Assembly (NCBI GenBank): GCA_902798545.1
Contig: CADBWQ010000023.1
Location: 1-42,861, forward strand
From: Oscillospiraceae bacterium
GTDB taxonomy: Bacteria > Bacillota > Clostridia > Oscillospirales > Oscillospiraceae
Direction of reading: 5' to 3'
Length of the DNA stretch: 42,861 bases
Both the position numbers and the translations under genes were made by a program. Below are positions 27,361-34,568 of this stretch, in pieces. Below the pieces are notes generated by a model. That model had not been told where the DNA came from and did no database searches. It saw only the letters and a program-made list of their open reading frames with translations. How positions within the stretch are numbered: position 1 is the first letter of the stretch; each line of letters begins with the position of its first letter.

Positions 27361-27519
27361 TTACGGTTTCCTTCTGCTTTCGAATTCTTTCCGTATGGTG
27401 CCGATTCTCTTGTCACTTCTCGTATCACGACCGTCTCTGTTTCTGATTGTCCCAGGTGGCAGGTTGTTCTTCTTCTCAAAAGTACCTACCGTGCAATCAC
27501 TTCTTACTGATCTGCTCAT
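27361..27519 (-). CDS. Small basic protein, 52 aa
   Basis: This 52-codon frame (MSRSVRSDCTVGTFEKKNNL, then NRDGRDTRSDKRIG) has AAAGGAG at ideal spacing and its ATG overlaps the preceding stop by one base (TAATG). It is strongly basic and likely binds nucleic acid. No family recognised. Confidence 0.7.
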   Translation of the reverse strand: MSRSVRSDCTVGTFEKKNNLPPGTIRNRDGRDTRSDKRIGTIRKEFESRRKP

Positions 27520-28040
27520 TACGTATCTCCTTTCTGATCATTGTCGTTTTCTTTATTCCAACCACCGATTACCTTATCAAACCAGGCTTTTATTTTCGGA
27601 GCATTATTCTGTATTATAACTGCAACAGCTGCTGAAGCACCTATTATTCCTCCTATAAGCTTAGAAACAGAAATGCTATCATCAGTTTCTTCTCCAATGG
27701 TTTCAATCAACTTGCTTAAGTCTGGCTTGTTTTGTTCTTCCCTTTTCTTTCTCCGAGCTTCAGCATCTGCTTCTCTGGCAGCTTGTTTCTCTTCCTGGGA
27801 GAAGTACAGTTCTTTCAGGATACTTTTATCGTATGTAGTGACAGTCCACGAAGGATTATACTGTTTATATCCGCCGGTTCCTCGCTTGTAATCTGTTTCG
27901 TGTATGTACGGTTCCGCTTTTTCAGTCGGACACCAGTTATTAGGTTCACCCTTTAGAAACCCCTGTCTCTTAAGCAATTGATTTACTTCTCGGCTTGTCA
28001 AGCCATGCTTGTCCCCGATTTGTTTCGCTGATAATCTCAT
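27519..28040 (-). CDS. HTH-membrane protein, 173 aa
   Basis: Residues 1-45 form a helix-turn-helix (LSAKQIGDKHGLTSREVNQL, GFLKG) of a type seen in phage antirepressor-like proteins. An Arg/Glu-rich charged helix (80-105) follows and a hydrophobic segment lies at about 127-143 (LIGGIIGASAAVAVIIQ). GGAGG precedes the ATG. Third gene of the operon. It shares the HTH plus membrane plus charged-helix plan with the proteins at 6,558 and 29,072, without clear sequence similarity. Confidence 0.75.
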   Translation of the reverse strand: MRLSAKQIGDKHGLTSREVNQLLKRQGFLKGEPNNWCPTEKAEPYIHETDYKRGTGGYKQYNPSWTVTTYDKSILKELYFSQEEKQAAREADAEARRKKREEQNKPDLSKLIETIGEETDDSISVSKLIGGIIGASAAVAVIIQNNAPKIKAWFDKVIGGWNKENDNDQKGDT

Positions 28041-28065
28041 AACATCCTCCTTTTTAATTCACCGT

Positions 28066-28206
28066 TCACCTGAAAAACGGCATCAAAGCTGCCCCTAATA
28101 CAGCCACGTCATCAATCAGTATTCCTGGTGCTAAATCAACAGGTGAAAAGAAATAGATTATTGCTATTACCAGAAATACCGTCTTCAAGGCTCTTACATC
28201 ATCCAT
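28066..28206 (-). CDS. Minimal DUF1232 (YkvA-like) protein
   Basis: This 46-aa protein is essentially one DUF1232 motif: a hydrophobic helix followed by YFFSPVDLAPGILIDDVAVL. DUF1232 proteins are small membrane-associated proteins of unknown role; most are longer. GGAG lies upstream of the ATG at 28,206. It overlaps the preceding 52-aa gene by 8 bases. Confidence 0.75.
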   Translation of the reverse strand: MDDVRALKTVFLVIAIIYFFSPVDLAPGILIDDVAVLGAALMPFFR

Positions 28207-28357
28207 CCTTTGACTCCCCCTTCCGCTGTTCAACACATTCCACTCTTCCAGCAACCTCGGACCGATTTATCAGCCCAAGCTTTTTACTGAATTCCTCATC
28301 ACAAGTCATTTTACCTATCAACTTACAGATAAAAACTCTTTGACTGACCGTCTTCAT
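28199..28357 (-). CDS. Small protein, 52 aa, first gene of operon
   Basis: This 52-codon frame (MKTVSQRVFICKLIGKMTCD at the start, then EEFSKKLGLINRSEVAGRVE) has GGAGGG eight bases before the ATG. It directly follows the divergent promoter region and overlaps the DUF1232 gene. No family recognised. Confidence 0.65.
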   Translation of the reverse strand: MKTVSQRVFICKLIGKMTCDEEFSKKLGLINRSEVAGRVECVEQRKGESKDG

Positions 28358-28423
28358 ATCAGCCCTCCTCTCTCGATGTGTGCATATTGTATCGCTGATT
28401 CATGCAACAATAAATATCGGCTC

Positions 28424-28498
28424 CTATACAATACGAAGTTCTATTTTCTCAATAAATGGAAAATAGAACTTCACTTTCATTACTTCCTATTGTATAAT
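28424..28498. promoter_or_regulatory. Divergent control region with 14-bp operator
   Basis: A perfect 14-bp inverted repeat (28,435-28,448 with 28,459-28,472, 10-nt spacer) abuts the -35 TTCACT (28,470-28,475) of a promoter with TATAAT at 28,493-28,498 (17 bp) reading into the XRE gene. An outer TATACAAT/ATTGTATA pair mirrors it toward the minus operon. This is a likely operator for the XRE protein on both genes. Confidence 0.8.
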
Positions 28499-28522
28499 TT
28501 CCTCGGAAAGGGGCTGGCTATC

Positions 28523-29017
28523 ATGGGCAGACGTTCAATCAGAGAAGACAAAAATATATATCAACAGCTTCGGGAGGAACTCGGTTATTCCCGCGCAAAA
28601 GCCAGTGAGAAGCTGAAATGTATTTCCGATGGCCGGCTGGTCAGAATTGAGTCCGGAGAAACTGTACCGTACCCTGAAGAAATCATAACGATGGCTGAAG
28701 TGTATGGGGAGCCCAACCTGCCCAACATTTATTGTGCCAACGAGTGCCTTCTCGGCAAAGCTTACGTCACAGAAGTTGAAGTAAAAGATCTGTCCGTCAT
28801 TACTCTGGAAATGCTAAATCTGCTGAACCGGCTTACCAAGCAAAAAGAACGTCTGATAGATATTACTGTTGACGGAAAGATAACTCCTGATGAATATAAA
28901 GATTTTAACGAAATAAAGCGAAATCTCGAACAAATGTCAATGGCAATCGATTCCATGCAGCTTTGGATAGATAATATGATCGCAGATGGGAAAATAGAAA
29001 AAGGCGCAATAGATTAG
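28523..29017 (+). CDS. XRE-family regulator
   Basis: This 164-aa protein has an N-terminal helix-turn-helix (YQQLREELGYSRAKASEKL, GRLVRIESGETVPYPEEI) and a C-terminal helical part (DITVDGKITPDEYKDF, then a 30-residue helix) likely for dimerisation. GGAAAGGGG precedes the ATG at 28,523. It is divergent from the five small genes and should bind the inverted repeat between them. The longer frame to 28,340 covers the operator and is not used. Confidence 0.85.
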   Translation: MGRRSIREDKNIYQQLREELGYSRAKASEKLKCISDGRLVRIESGETVPYPEEIITMAEVYGEPNLPNIYCANECLLGKAYVTEVEVKDLSVITLEMLNLLNRLTKQKERLIDITVDGKITPDEYKDFNEIKRNLEQMSMAIDSMQLWIDNMIADGKIEKGAID

Positions 29018-29033
29018 AAACGCTTTATCATAC

Positions 29034-29066
29034 AAGACTTTACACGGTAATGCCGCGTAAAGTCTT
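29034..29066 (+). terminator. Terminator after XRE gene
   Basis: AAGACTTTAC pairs with GTAAAGTCTT, then TCTTTTT. It also lies at the end of the minus gene at 29,072 and may serve both. Confidence 0.85.
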
Positions 29067-29071
29067 TCTTT

Positions 29072-29722
29072 TTACTCTACAATCCCGTATTCCTCTCTCA
29101 TCTTCGCCAATTCCGCCATTCTCTTTTCATATTCCTGTTCTATCTCAGCTTTTTTCTTTTCATACTCTTCGCGCTTAGCAGCCTGGGCCTGCGCTTTTTC
29201 CTCAATTCTGTCGATTCTCTCCAGGACTTCCGGTTCACTGTTCTCAAAATGACGGATGATATCAACCCTGAACACAGGCTCTTCTTCACCGTTATTATTG
29301 GCGAGAACAAAAGTGTAACCGCATGCATAGGCCACGATGATCAAATCTTCAAAAGAAAAAGAATCCCGCGCAAGCTTGGTGTTGAGATAACTCACCGTAC
29401 AGCCAAGATGCTCCGCAATGGTATCCAGACTCACACCAGACTGCTTCATCAACCACTTTACCATATTCGCCTTAGGCCTGGATTTCCATGTGTCGCTCAC
29501 AGGATTCACCGGCGCGGTTTTTTTATTGATCAAAAACCCAGTGTATTTTGTCATAAGGGTAGTCACCACCAGGCCAGCTACTGTTAGTGCAGCCGGACCA
29601 ACGGCAGCACCCACTACCCTTTGGGCAGCTAAACCAGATAATTCACTGCCTGTAATTACGCTGCTTAATGCAGCAGCAGCACGCGCTGTTGTTCCCGCAG
29701 CCTTTTTAATATCGGACGCCAT
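29072..29722 (-). CDS. Membrane-HTH-coiled-coil protein, 216 aa
   Basis: An Ala/Gly-rich N-terminus with a hydrophobic segment (about 35-58, VVGAAVGPAALTVAGLVVTT) is followed by a helix-turn-helix-like region (86-140, LMKQSGVSLDTIAEHLGCTV) and a long Lys/Glu coiled coil (162-212). GGAGG precedes the ATG at 29,722; the frame opening five codons upstream is a TTG over the ribosome-binding site. It has its own promoter with an inverted repeat. I do not recognise a family beyond the HTH. Confidence 0.75.
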   Translation of the reverse strand: MASDIKKAAGTTARAAAALSSVITGSELSGLAAQRVVGAAVGPAALTVAGLVVTTLMTKYTGFLINKKTAPVNPVSDTWKSRPKANMVKWLMKQSGVSLDTIAEHLGCTVSYLNTKLARDSFSFEDLIIVAYACGYTFVLANNNGEEEPVFRVDIIRHFENSEPEVLERIDRIEEKAQAQAAKREEYEKKKAEIEQEYEKRMAELAKMREEYGIVE

Positions 29723-29803
29723 ATATACCTCCTGCAAAACTGAAATACGAAAAACGCTACAACATCTAATTCAAAATCTGAAGGTTCCAGCTGCTTCGCT
29801 TTT

Positions 29804-29859
29804 ACTTTAACATATTTTTTGTCAGAAATCAACAAAAAAGTGATAATATTTTTGTTGAT
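29804..29859 (-). promoter_or_regulatory. Promoter with 11-bp inverted repeat
   Basis: On the minus strand, TTGATT (plus 29,827-29,832), 17 bp, TAAAGT (29,804-29,809). ATCAACAAAAA (29,828-29,838) is mirrored by TTTTTGTTGAT (29,849-29,859) with a 10-nt spacer, overlapping the -35. The arm spacing is the same as in the operator at 28,435. Confidence 0.7.
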
Positions 29860-29868
29860 CATTACTTA

Positions 29869-29897
29869 TTGCTATTTACTTCAATAAGATATATTAT
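29869..29897 (+). promoter_or_regulatory. Promoter of the small-gene run
   Basis: TTGCTA (29,869-29,874), 17 bp, TATTAT (29,892-29,897). It drives the gene at 30,040 through a leader of about 135 nt. Confidence 0.6.
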
Positions 29898-29979
29898 ATG
29901 CACCACTAAGAATTAATCAGTTTTCAATTCTGTGTCAATCACGAAGGAGGTCGATACCAAAAGGAATCGCTAAATTTAC

Positions 29980-30032
29980 AACTCCTATAGCAGGAACACC
30001 GGTACGCCGGTGTTCACTCACTGACAGGAGTT
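29980..30032 (+). promoter_or_regulatory. Leader hairpin masking a ribosome-binding site
   Basis: GAACACCGG-TACG-CCGGTGTTC (29,994-30,015) is a stable hairpin with a cUACGg loop. An outer stem pairs AACTCCT (29,980-29,986) with AGGAGTT (30,026-30,032), which contains the AGGAG of the gene at 30,040. Folding would block initiation. Confidence 0.65.
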
Positions 30033-30039
30033 GAAGACC

Positions 30040-30546
30040 ATGACTTATGAAGAATCCAGCATAGCTCTGAATGCAGCAGTGATGCAGCTCTCCCCCGCTG
30101 AGCTGCCACAGTTTCTCAAAGAGCACGCAGAAGATCAGCCCAAACGGCCATTCACCGATTATATGCGGCAGAAGTTCCGGGAGAAGAGAATATCACAGCA
30201 GAACGTATTCCTGGCCGCAGATCTGTCGGAACGGTATGGATACAAACTGATCTCCGGTGAAAAGCCAACGAAGAAGCGTGATGTCATTCTCCGGATCTGT
30301 CTGGCAGCGAAATTCCAGCCGGAGGAAGTCCAATCTGCCCTGCTTCTTTATGGCATGACACCCCTGTGTGCAAGATTTCCCCGTGATTGTGCGTTCCTTG
30401 TGGCATTCTGCAACCGGATCTATGACATCCATGATGTAGACGCACTGCTTCGCGAGAACAATCTTGCACCGTGCCTGATAACGGAAGTATCTTCCGTCAC
30501 GAGTGTCCAAGGGGTAAAGGAGCGCAACCAGTACTCTGATACCTAA
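30040..30546 (+). CDS. Putative HTH-like regulatory protein, 168 aa
   Basis: This protein has an acidic N-terminal helix (TYEESSIALNAAVMQLSPAE) and a central region (about 40-110: YMRQKFREKRISQQNVFLAA, then DVILRICLAAKFQPEEVQ) that looks like an XRE-type helical bundle. GGAG lies nine bases before the ATG at 30,040; a TTG three codons upstream is less likely. It is the first gene of a run of small plus-strand genes and sits behind a structured leader. Confidence 0.7.
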   Translation: MTYEESSIALNAAVMQLSPAELPQFLKEHAEDQPKRPFTDYMRQKFREKRISQQNVFLAADLSERYGYKLISGEKPTKKRDVILRICLAAKFQPEEVQSALLLYGMTPLCARFPRDCAFLVAFCNRIYDIHDVDALLRENNLAPCLITEVSSVTSVQGVKERNQYSDT

Positions 30547-30596
30547 CAGGACAGCAATTAATGAGCCGAAGTATCATAATTAGATGGAGGTAAATC

Positions 30597-30803
30597 ATGG
30601 CAACATGCAAGTACTGCGGGCGGCAGTTCAGCCCGAGCGTGGCTGAGTCGGAATACGATTCTGACAGCTACATCTGTAATCACAGTCTCGAAGGGACCTA
30701 TGGATGTTTTGATGGCTTATGTGCAGAGTGCGCAATCACCGAATGCATGGAATCATACCCACAAGGTCTTGAAGACTGCAACGCCCTGGGTGACGACGAC
30801 TGA
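30597..30803 (+). CDS. Small zinc-ribbon protein, 68 aa
   Basis: MATCKYCGRQF at the N-terminus and CAECAITEC later give a four-plus cysteine zinc-binding pattern in a very acidic protein. ATGGAGG precedes the ATG. It shares the opening MATCxxC and acidic tail with the protein at 31,826, suggesting paralogues. Function unknown. Confidence 0.7.
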   Translation: MATCKYCGRQFSPSVAESEYDSDSYICNHSLEGTYGCFDGLCAECAITECMESYPQGLEDCNALGDDD

Positions 30804-30838
30804 TCGATCTAATAACAACATAATTGGAGACCTACATT

Positions 30839-31036
30839 ATGAAAAACGTACAAACTGACAGATTTCATCAGATTTTCCCAGATCATGGTGAACCGAAACT
30901 TCCAATCTCTATTTATAACAAATTGCTGGATACTATGGAAGAAGATGCGGCTTTCAGTCTTCTGTGCGATTATGAGAGAGGATCCGTAAGCTTAAGCGAC
31001 GTCACCTGTCATCTGGCTGCAGATGGTGGAAATTGA
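30839..31036 (+). CDS. Small hypothetical protein, 65 aa
   Basis: The ATG at 30,839 has GGAG nine bases upstream; the TTG at 30,824 is part of that ribosome-binding site. The protein (MKNVQTDRFHQIFPDHGEPK at the start) is acidic, helical and soluble. No motif recognised. Confidence 0.6.
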   Translation: MKNVQTDRFHQIFPDHGEPKLPISIYNKLLDTMEEDAAFSLLCDYERGSVSLSDVTCHLAADGGN

Positions 31037-31065
31037 CTCGCATATTTTACAGTTTCTATAGCAGA

Positions 31066-31096
31066 GAGCGCCAGGCCCACACGGGGTCCGGCGCTC
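31066..31096 (+). terminator. GC-rich hairpin
   Basis: GAGCGCC pairs with GGCGCTC (31,066-31,072 with 31,090-31,096), with a GG/CC pair inside. There is no T-run, so it could be a weak terminator or a processing or stabilising hairpin between small genes. Confidence 0.45.
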
Positions 31097-31137
31097 GGTA
31101 ATCCAACAAGAAACCACCAGCCTGAAAGGAGTTCATA

Positions 31138-31350
31138 ATGGCAGAATACATCTGTGTATTAGTTGTAACAGCACTGATCATCGGCTTCCTCTGCGGCCGC
31201 TGGCGCGTGAAGGAGTATAGCGGTGATGTGATCGTCTCGAAAGAATCAGGATCCTGTACCTTTGCCCTGGACATTCCGGCAGAAGACATTCCAAACTACC
31301 AGGAGCTGGTATTCCGGGTAGTAAAGAAAGAGGATTCTCATAATGGCTGA
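31138..31350 (+). CDS. Small single-span membrane protein, 70 aa
   Basis: One N-terminal membrane segment (residues 4-20, YICVLVVTALIIGFLCG) is followed by a basic RWRVK stop-transfer and a soluble domain of about 45 residues. GAAAGGAG precedes the ATG. The last 8 bases overlap the next gene. Function unknown; the topology suggests a cytoplasmic tail. Confidence 0.7.
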   Translation: MAEYICVLVVTALIIGFLCGRWRVKEYSGDVIVSKESGSCTFALDIPAEDIPNYQELVFRVVKKEDSHNG

Positions 31351-31756
31351 GCATAAATGGCTTCCGGCAGAGATTGACAAAGAATGCTATGGCGACTATC
31401 TGTGCACATATCGCAATGAGCTGGGGGAAGAACTCGTGCACACGATCGACAGCTATGGCAGCTATGGAGACCCACGAGCATTCTGCTGGCGTGGATGCAG
31501 CGGGGATTGGCCAGGCTGCAAAAGAGACTGCCCGATCTGGAATGTAATTGCCAACGACATGCTGGAGATGGACAGGCAGAGGGAAGAAATGCCACCTCAC
31601 GATCCGTTCAGCTTCATGCTGAATCACACGGAAGACATTGACGCTCACAACTTCTATGTGGAAGAATTCGACACCCTGGACGGGACACACTGGGCGATTG
31701 CGGTGGATATAGAAAAACAGATCCAGGATTATCTGGACAAAGAAACGGAGGATTAG
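31343..31756 (+). CDS. Hypothetical acidic protein, 137 aa
   Basis: This acidic protein has a cysteine cluster in the middle (FCWRGCSGDWPGCKRDCPIW, about residues 47-66) that may bind zinc or form disulfides, and a C-terminal helix. Overlap with the preceding membrane-protein gene points to coupled translation. No family recognised. Confidence 0.7.
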   Translation: MAEHKWLPAEIDKECYGDYLCTYRNELGEELVHTIDSYGSYGDPRAFCWRGCSGDWPGCKRDCPIWNVIANDMLEMDRQREEMPPHDPFSFMLNHTEDIDAHNFYVEEFDTLDGTHWAIAVDIEKQIQDYLDKETED

Positions 31757-31825
31757 ATCACAAGCCATTGTATTGTGAAATAACTTGTACACCGAAACAA
31801 CTTAAATTATGCAGGAGGTAAAAAA

Positions 31826-32029
31826 ATGGCAACTTGCGAAAAATGTAATGGTGAATTTAACAGAAACTATGTCCGTAAAATCATTGATAACGAGTGGGGC
31901 GATGGACGGTATGATTGGGCGACCGGTGGAGAAAGAAATCTCTGTGAATACTGCGCCTCTGAGATTCTCGAATTGCGTGACGATGACGGGAATCTGGTCG
32001 ATCCAAGCGACATCTACTATCCGGACTAA
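31826..32029 (+). CDS. Small zinc-ribbon protein, 67 aa
   Basis: MATCEKCNGEF and LCEYC form a CxxC...CxxC zinc-ribbon in an acidic protein ending DIYYPD. AGGAGG precedes the ATG. It is a probable paralogue of the protein at 30,597. A perfect terminator hairpin follows six bases after the stop. Confidence 0.75.
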   Translation: MATCEKCNGEFNRNYVRKIIDNEWGDGRYDWATGGERNLCEYCASEILELRDDDGNLVDPSDIYYPD

Positions 32030-32032
32030 AGG

Positions 32033-32088
32033 AACAGACCGGGGAATTATCCCCGGTCTGCATTAATTTTGAGCAATGTGAAGTCGGG
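32033..32088 (+). terminator. Terminator, copy 1 of a repeated element
   Basis: CAGACCGGGG (32,035-32,044) pairs with CCCCGGTCTG (32,051-32,060). The hairpin and a downstream TTGAGCAATGTGAAG block recur at 35,707-35,764. Confidence 0.75.
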
Positions 32089-32127
32089 TACCAGAACTTG
32101 TTTCTATAATTTCCCCCAGCATTCCAC

Positions 32128-32287
32128 TTGCCATTTTCCCGTTTCCATGCTATAATCCATTCAACTCATAAAGAGTGCGAACAGGGACAGCCCCTATGAC
32201 CGCACACCAACCTGCCGGAACGGTAAGGTGGTAAAGGCTGAACGATGAGTTGGTACCGCTCATCGTGACGATGGGCGTTTTTCTTTT
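32128..32287 (+). ncRNA. SAM-I/SAM-IV-type riboswitch with terminator
   Basis: Promoter TTGCCA (32,128-32,133), 17 bp, TATAAT (32,151-32,156) with an extended TG. Aptamer: P1 CAACTCAT (32,162-32,169) with ATGAGTTG (32,245-32,252); AGAG then P2 GTGCG (32,175-32,179) with CGCAC (32,201-32,205); loop GGGACAGCCCC and TATGACC; P3 CCAACC...AAGGTGG; pseudoknot CAGCC (32,188-32,192) with GGCTG (32,236-32,240). Antiterminator CGATGAG (32,243-32,249) with CTCATCG (32,259-32,265) competes with both P1 and the terminator CGCTCATCG-TGA-CGATGGGCG (32,257-32,277) plus T-run. This predicts an OFF switch when ligand binds. Class assignment is from the aptamer pattern. Confidence 0.75.
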
Positions 32288-32328
32288 GCCTCTTTATGAG
32301 AATTCTATTCTTATTGGAGGTCATGGAA

Positions 32329-32415
32329 ATGACAAGATTTGCAGTTCAGCGGTGTATCGGAAACACCAAAGAAGTACTCGGGATAAACTGTACCCTGCAG
32401 AATGGACACCCGTAG
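32329..32415 (+). CDS. 28-aa ORF under the riboswitch
   Basis: GGAGG lies eight bases before the ATG at 32,329, and the frame MTRFAVQRCIGNTKEVLGIN continues to a TAG at 32,413. An ATG at 32,323 is too close to the ribosome-binding site. It is the only frame directly downstream of the riboswitch terminator. It may be a true micropeptide, a leader, or the start of a gene truncated by deletion. Confidence 0.5.
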   Translation: MTRFAVQRCIGNTKEVLGINCTLQNGHP

Positions 32416-32530
32416 TTTGGGGGCAGCCCTGATCGTCGGACAGGAAGATTAGGGTAACACCCTATACCGTGGATACTTCTGCGGGAAAGCAGTTACACGA
32501 TAGCATACCTGGGGGAATCTTTACCCCCTA
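32416..32530 (+). other. Structured untranslated stretch
   Basis: No gene is seen. Short dyads include TAGGGT/ACCCTA near 32,450-32,465 and GGGGG (32,511-32,515) with CCCCC (32,524-32,528), the latter a possible terminator without a T-run. Confidence 0.35.
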
Positions 32531-32639
32531 AAATTCAAAATTGTTCTTGACATGGGGTACACTTCAATTTTGTGCTTCAATTGCAGTTCGTTCTGCTTGT
32601 TGGCTATAAGACTGAGAGTTTTTTGTGCCATCTTCGATA

Positions 32640-32668
32640 TTGACAATTCTTGAACTGGATTTTATCAT
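32640..32668 (+). promoter_or_regulatory. Promoter of DUF4236 gene
   Basis: TTGACA (32,640-32,645), 17 bp, TATCAT (32,663-32,668), about 45 bases before the ATG. Confidence 0.75.
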
Positions 32669-32719
32669 AATAAGTGATTCTATTTGACTTCTTGCCGATG
32701 ATAGGAGGAAGTATACAGT

Positions 32720-33313
32720 ATGGGAATGCGCTTTAGGAAAAGAATTAAACTTGCCAAAGGCGTTCATATTAATCTTGGCAAGAAGAGTATGGGTGTGAGT
32801 ATCGGTGGCCGCCGTGGAGGGATTAACATCAATTCCCGGGCAGGTGTATCTGCTAGGGTATCTGCGCCGGGAACAGGTATGTCGTATACGACAAAGTTGT
32901 CTTCGGGAAAGAAAGCTTCATCAGGTACTGCAGTAAGATCTCGTAACAATAGTCTTCCTGCCGCCCCGTCGGCCTCATCTGCTCCAGTGAAACGCCCCGT
33001 CTGTAAAAGAACATGGTATCTTGTGCTTGCCATCTTGTTAATTCTGTCTGCTTTCGGTTCTCAGCAGACAAATCCGGTTGGCGCGGTGATAACTTTTATA
33101 GCAGGAGTCGTTATGATAGCGTATCGACTGATAAAAAAAGAACCGATTCCGTTGCAGGAAGAGGTTACCATCAACGAACCGGCGCTTATTCATGATCAAC
33201 GCGAAGGTGTAAACGCTCCTACGGAGTTACGCCAATGGAAAGAGCTGTATGATGAAGGCCTTATTTCGGCAGAAGAATATGAAGTGAAAAAGAAGAAACT
33301 GCTGGAGAAATGA
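32720..33313 (+). CDS. DUF4236-SHOCT membrane protein
   Basis: The first 60 residues match DUF4236 (MRFRKRIKLAKGVHINLGKK, GVSIGGRRGG, APGTGMSYTT). Two hydrophobic segments follow (about 97-110 and 115-134), then a C-terminal SHOCT-like helix pair (LRQWKELYDEGLISAEEYE). The family is membrane-associated and of unknown function; SHOCT is thought to aid oligomerisation. AGGAGG precedes the ATG, 197 aa in total. Confidence 0.85.
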   Translation: MGMRFRKRIKLAKGVHINLGKKSMGVSIGGRRGGININSRAGVSARVSAPGTGMSYTTKLSSGKKASSGTAVRSRNNSLPAAPSASSAPVKRPVCKRTWYLVLAILLILSAFGSQQTNPVGAVITFIAGVVMIAYRLIKKEPIPLQEEVTINEPALIHDQREGVNAPTELRQWKELYDEGLISAEEYEVKKKKLLEK

Positions 33314-33388
33314 AAATATTTCTTTTTTCTGTGAACTGCTAATGGTGGAAACTCTTACAACGTAAATGATGGATCAGGAGATATCGAC

Positions 33389-34396
33389 ATGAAGAAGCAA
33401 CTTTTCATCGGTATAATCGCTCTTTTTGCTGTCTCTTGTTTTGCTTTTGTGCTAGGTAAACTCTATTCGGCGAAGATACTGGAGCCGCCCGATTTGAAAG
33501 CCAGACTGTTTCCTGTTGCCGATGTACCTGCCCAAACAGAAAAACCGAGCCCCGATGAAGTGCGTCAGCTTCGCATCCAGGAACTGGCGAAACGTGAACA
33601 GTTGAAGCTCGGGACGGAATTCAAGACCGCTGAGATCAAGTGGCATCTTGAGCAGGACGAGGCATATTGTTTCTTTGATATCACGTCTCCGGATATCGGG
33701 GAACAGCTGGTTGAGAGCATCAGTGAAGGGAACCGTGACGCGAAGACACGATGGTCTGATCTGACAACGCGTGTAAGAACAGTACAGAGCGGAATCCAAA
33801 AAGAGTTTTATGATGAAGATCTGGATGTAGCTGTTGTCATGCGAATTTTGGATTCGCAGAACACAAATGAGACGCTTCTTTCTGCGGCGCATGGTGTGGT
33901 CGGATATGATGCGGTGAGCCATCTGGATCTGAAGAACATGCCTGCTGTACCGACCCGTAATATGAGTCAAGCTGATAATCGGGAGCTTCCAGACGCTCAG
34001 GATGATGGTTCCAATTCTGCTACAGATGCCTCAGCGCTGGCGATATTGAACGATTTGAAAGAAAACGATATGACGGTGAAGGTTCAGCGTAGGCGTACAG
34101 ATGATGTGAATATTGGTGATGAATGGTTTTATGCTTATTTTGTCGATGGTGAGTATCTGTCCGGTCAGCAATTCAGGTTCTCCTTGGATGAAAGCATTAT
34201 ATTGTCTGCGAAGATTACGGAGAACGATGAGTACCCCGATGTAGGTACTGCCGAGATCGAGCATGTGATCACACAGGACGATTTGCTAAATGGATTTGAT
34301 GAGATATTGAAAGTCAGCGTGACAGAAAATAAGGGCCATAACAGTGGTAAATCAGCGGAATTCGCTCTGATATTCAGTTTTATGCCGGTAGCTTAA
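33389..34396 (+). CDS. Exported or membrane-anchored hypothetical protein
   Basis: This 335-aa protein has an N-terminal signal anchor (KKQLFIGIIALFAVSCFAFV, residues 2-21; a Cys at 17 makes a lipobox possible but without the usual L-x-G/A-C). The rest is soluble with a Glu/Lys helical part (55-80), a beta-rich middle and a C-terminal domain resembling small exported proteins of unknown function. GGAG precedes the ATG. It lies 75 bases after the DUF4236 gene. Confidence 0.7.
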   Translation: MKKQLFIGIIALFAVSCFAFVLGKLYSAKILEPPDLKARLFPVADVPAQTEKPSPDEVRQLRIQELAKREQLKLGTEFKTAEIKWHLEQDEAYCFFDITSPDIGEQLVESISEGNRDAKTRWSDLTTRVRTVQSGIQKEFYDEDLDVAVVMRILDSQNTNETLLSAAHGVVGYDAVSHLDLKNMPAVPTRNMSQADNRELPDAQDDGSNSATDASALAILNDLKENDMTVKVQRRRTDDVNIGDEWFYAYFVDGEYLSGQQFRFSLDESIILSAKITENDEYPDVGTAEIEHVITQDDLLNGFDEILKVSVTENKGHNSGKSAEFALIFSFMPVA

Positions 34397-34533
34397 GCTT
34401 CGTGATCAGAATAGGGGTGAGCGGGAACCTGAGCGAAAGCGGACATATGAACCCGCTGGAACAATATCGAATATACTAATAAAAGCCAAAGAATATAACC
34501 ACTATATCCAAAAACTCAGTTGTCGAGTATTTA

Positions 34534-34562
34534 TTGACAGGAAAAAAGGCACATGTTACACT
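34534..34562 (+). promoter_or_regulatory. Promoter of the unknown small RNA
   Basis: TTGACA (34,534-34,539), exactly 17 bp, TACACT (34,557-34,562). Start expected near 34,569. Confidence 0.75.
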
Positions 34563-34568
34563 TATGAT

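Noticed and set aside
28435-28472. Perfect inverted repeat as a terminator
   Set aside because: No T-run follows and it abuts the -35 of a promoter between divergent genes, so an operator is the better reading.
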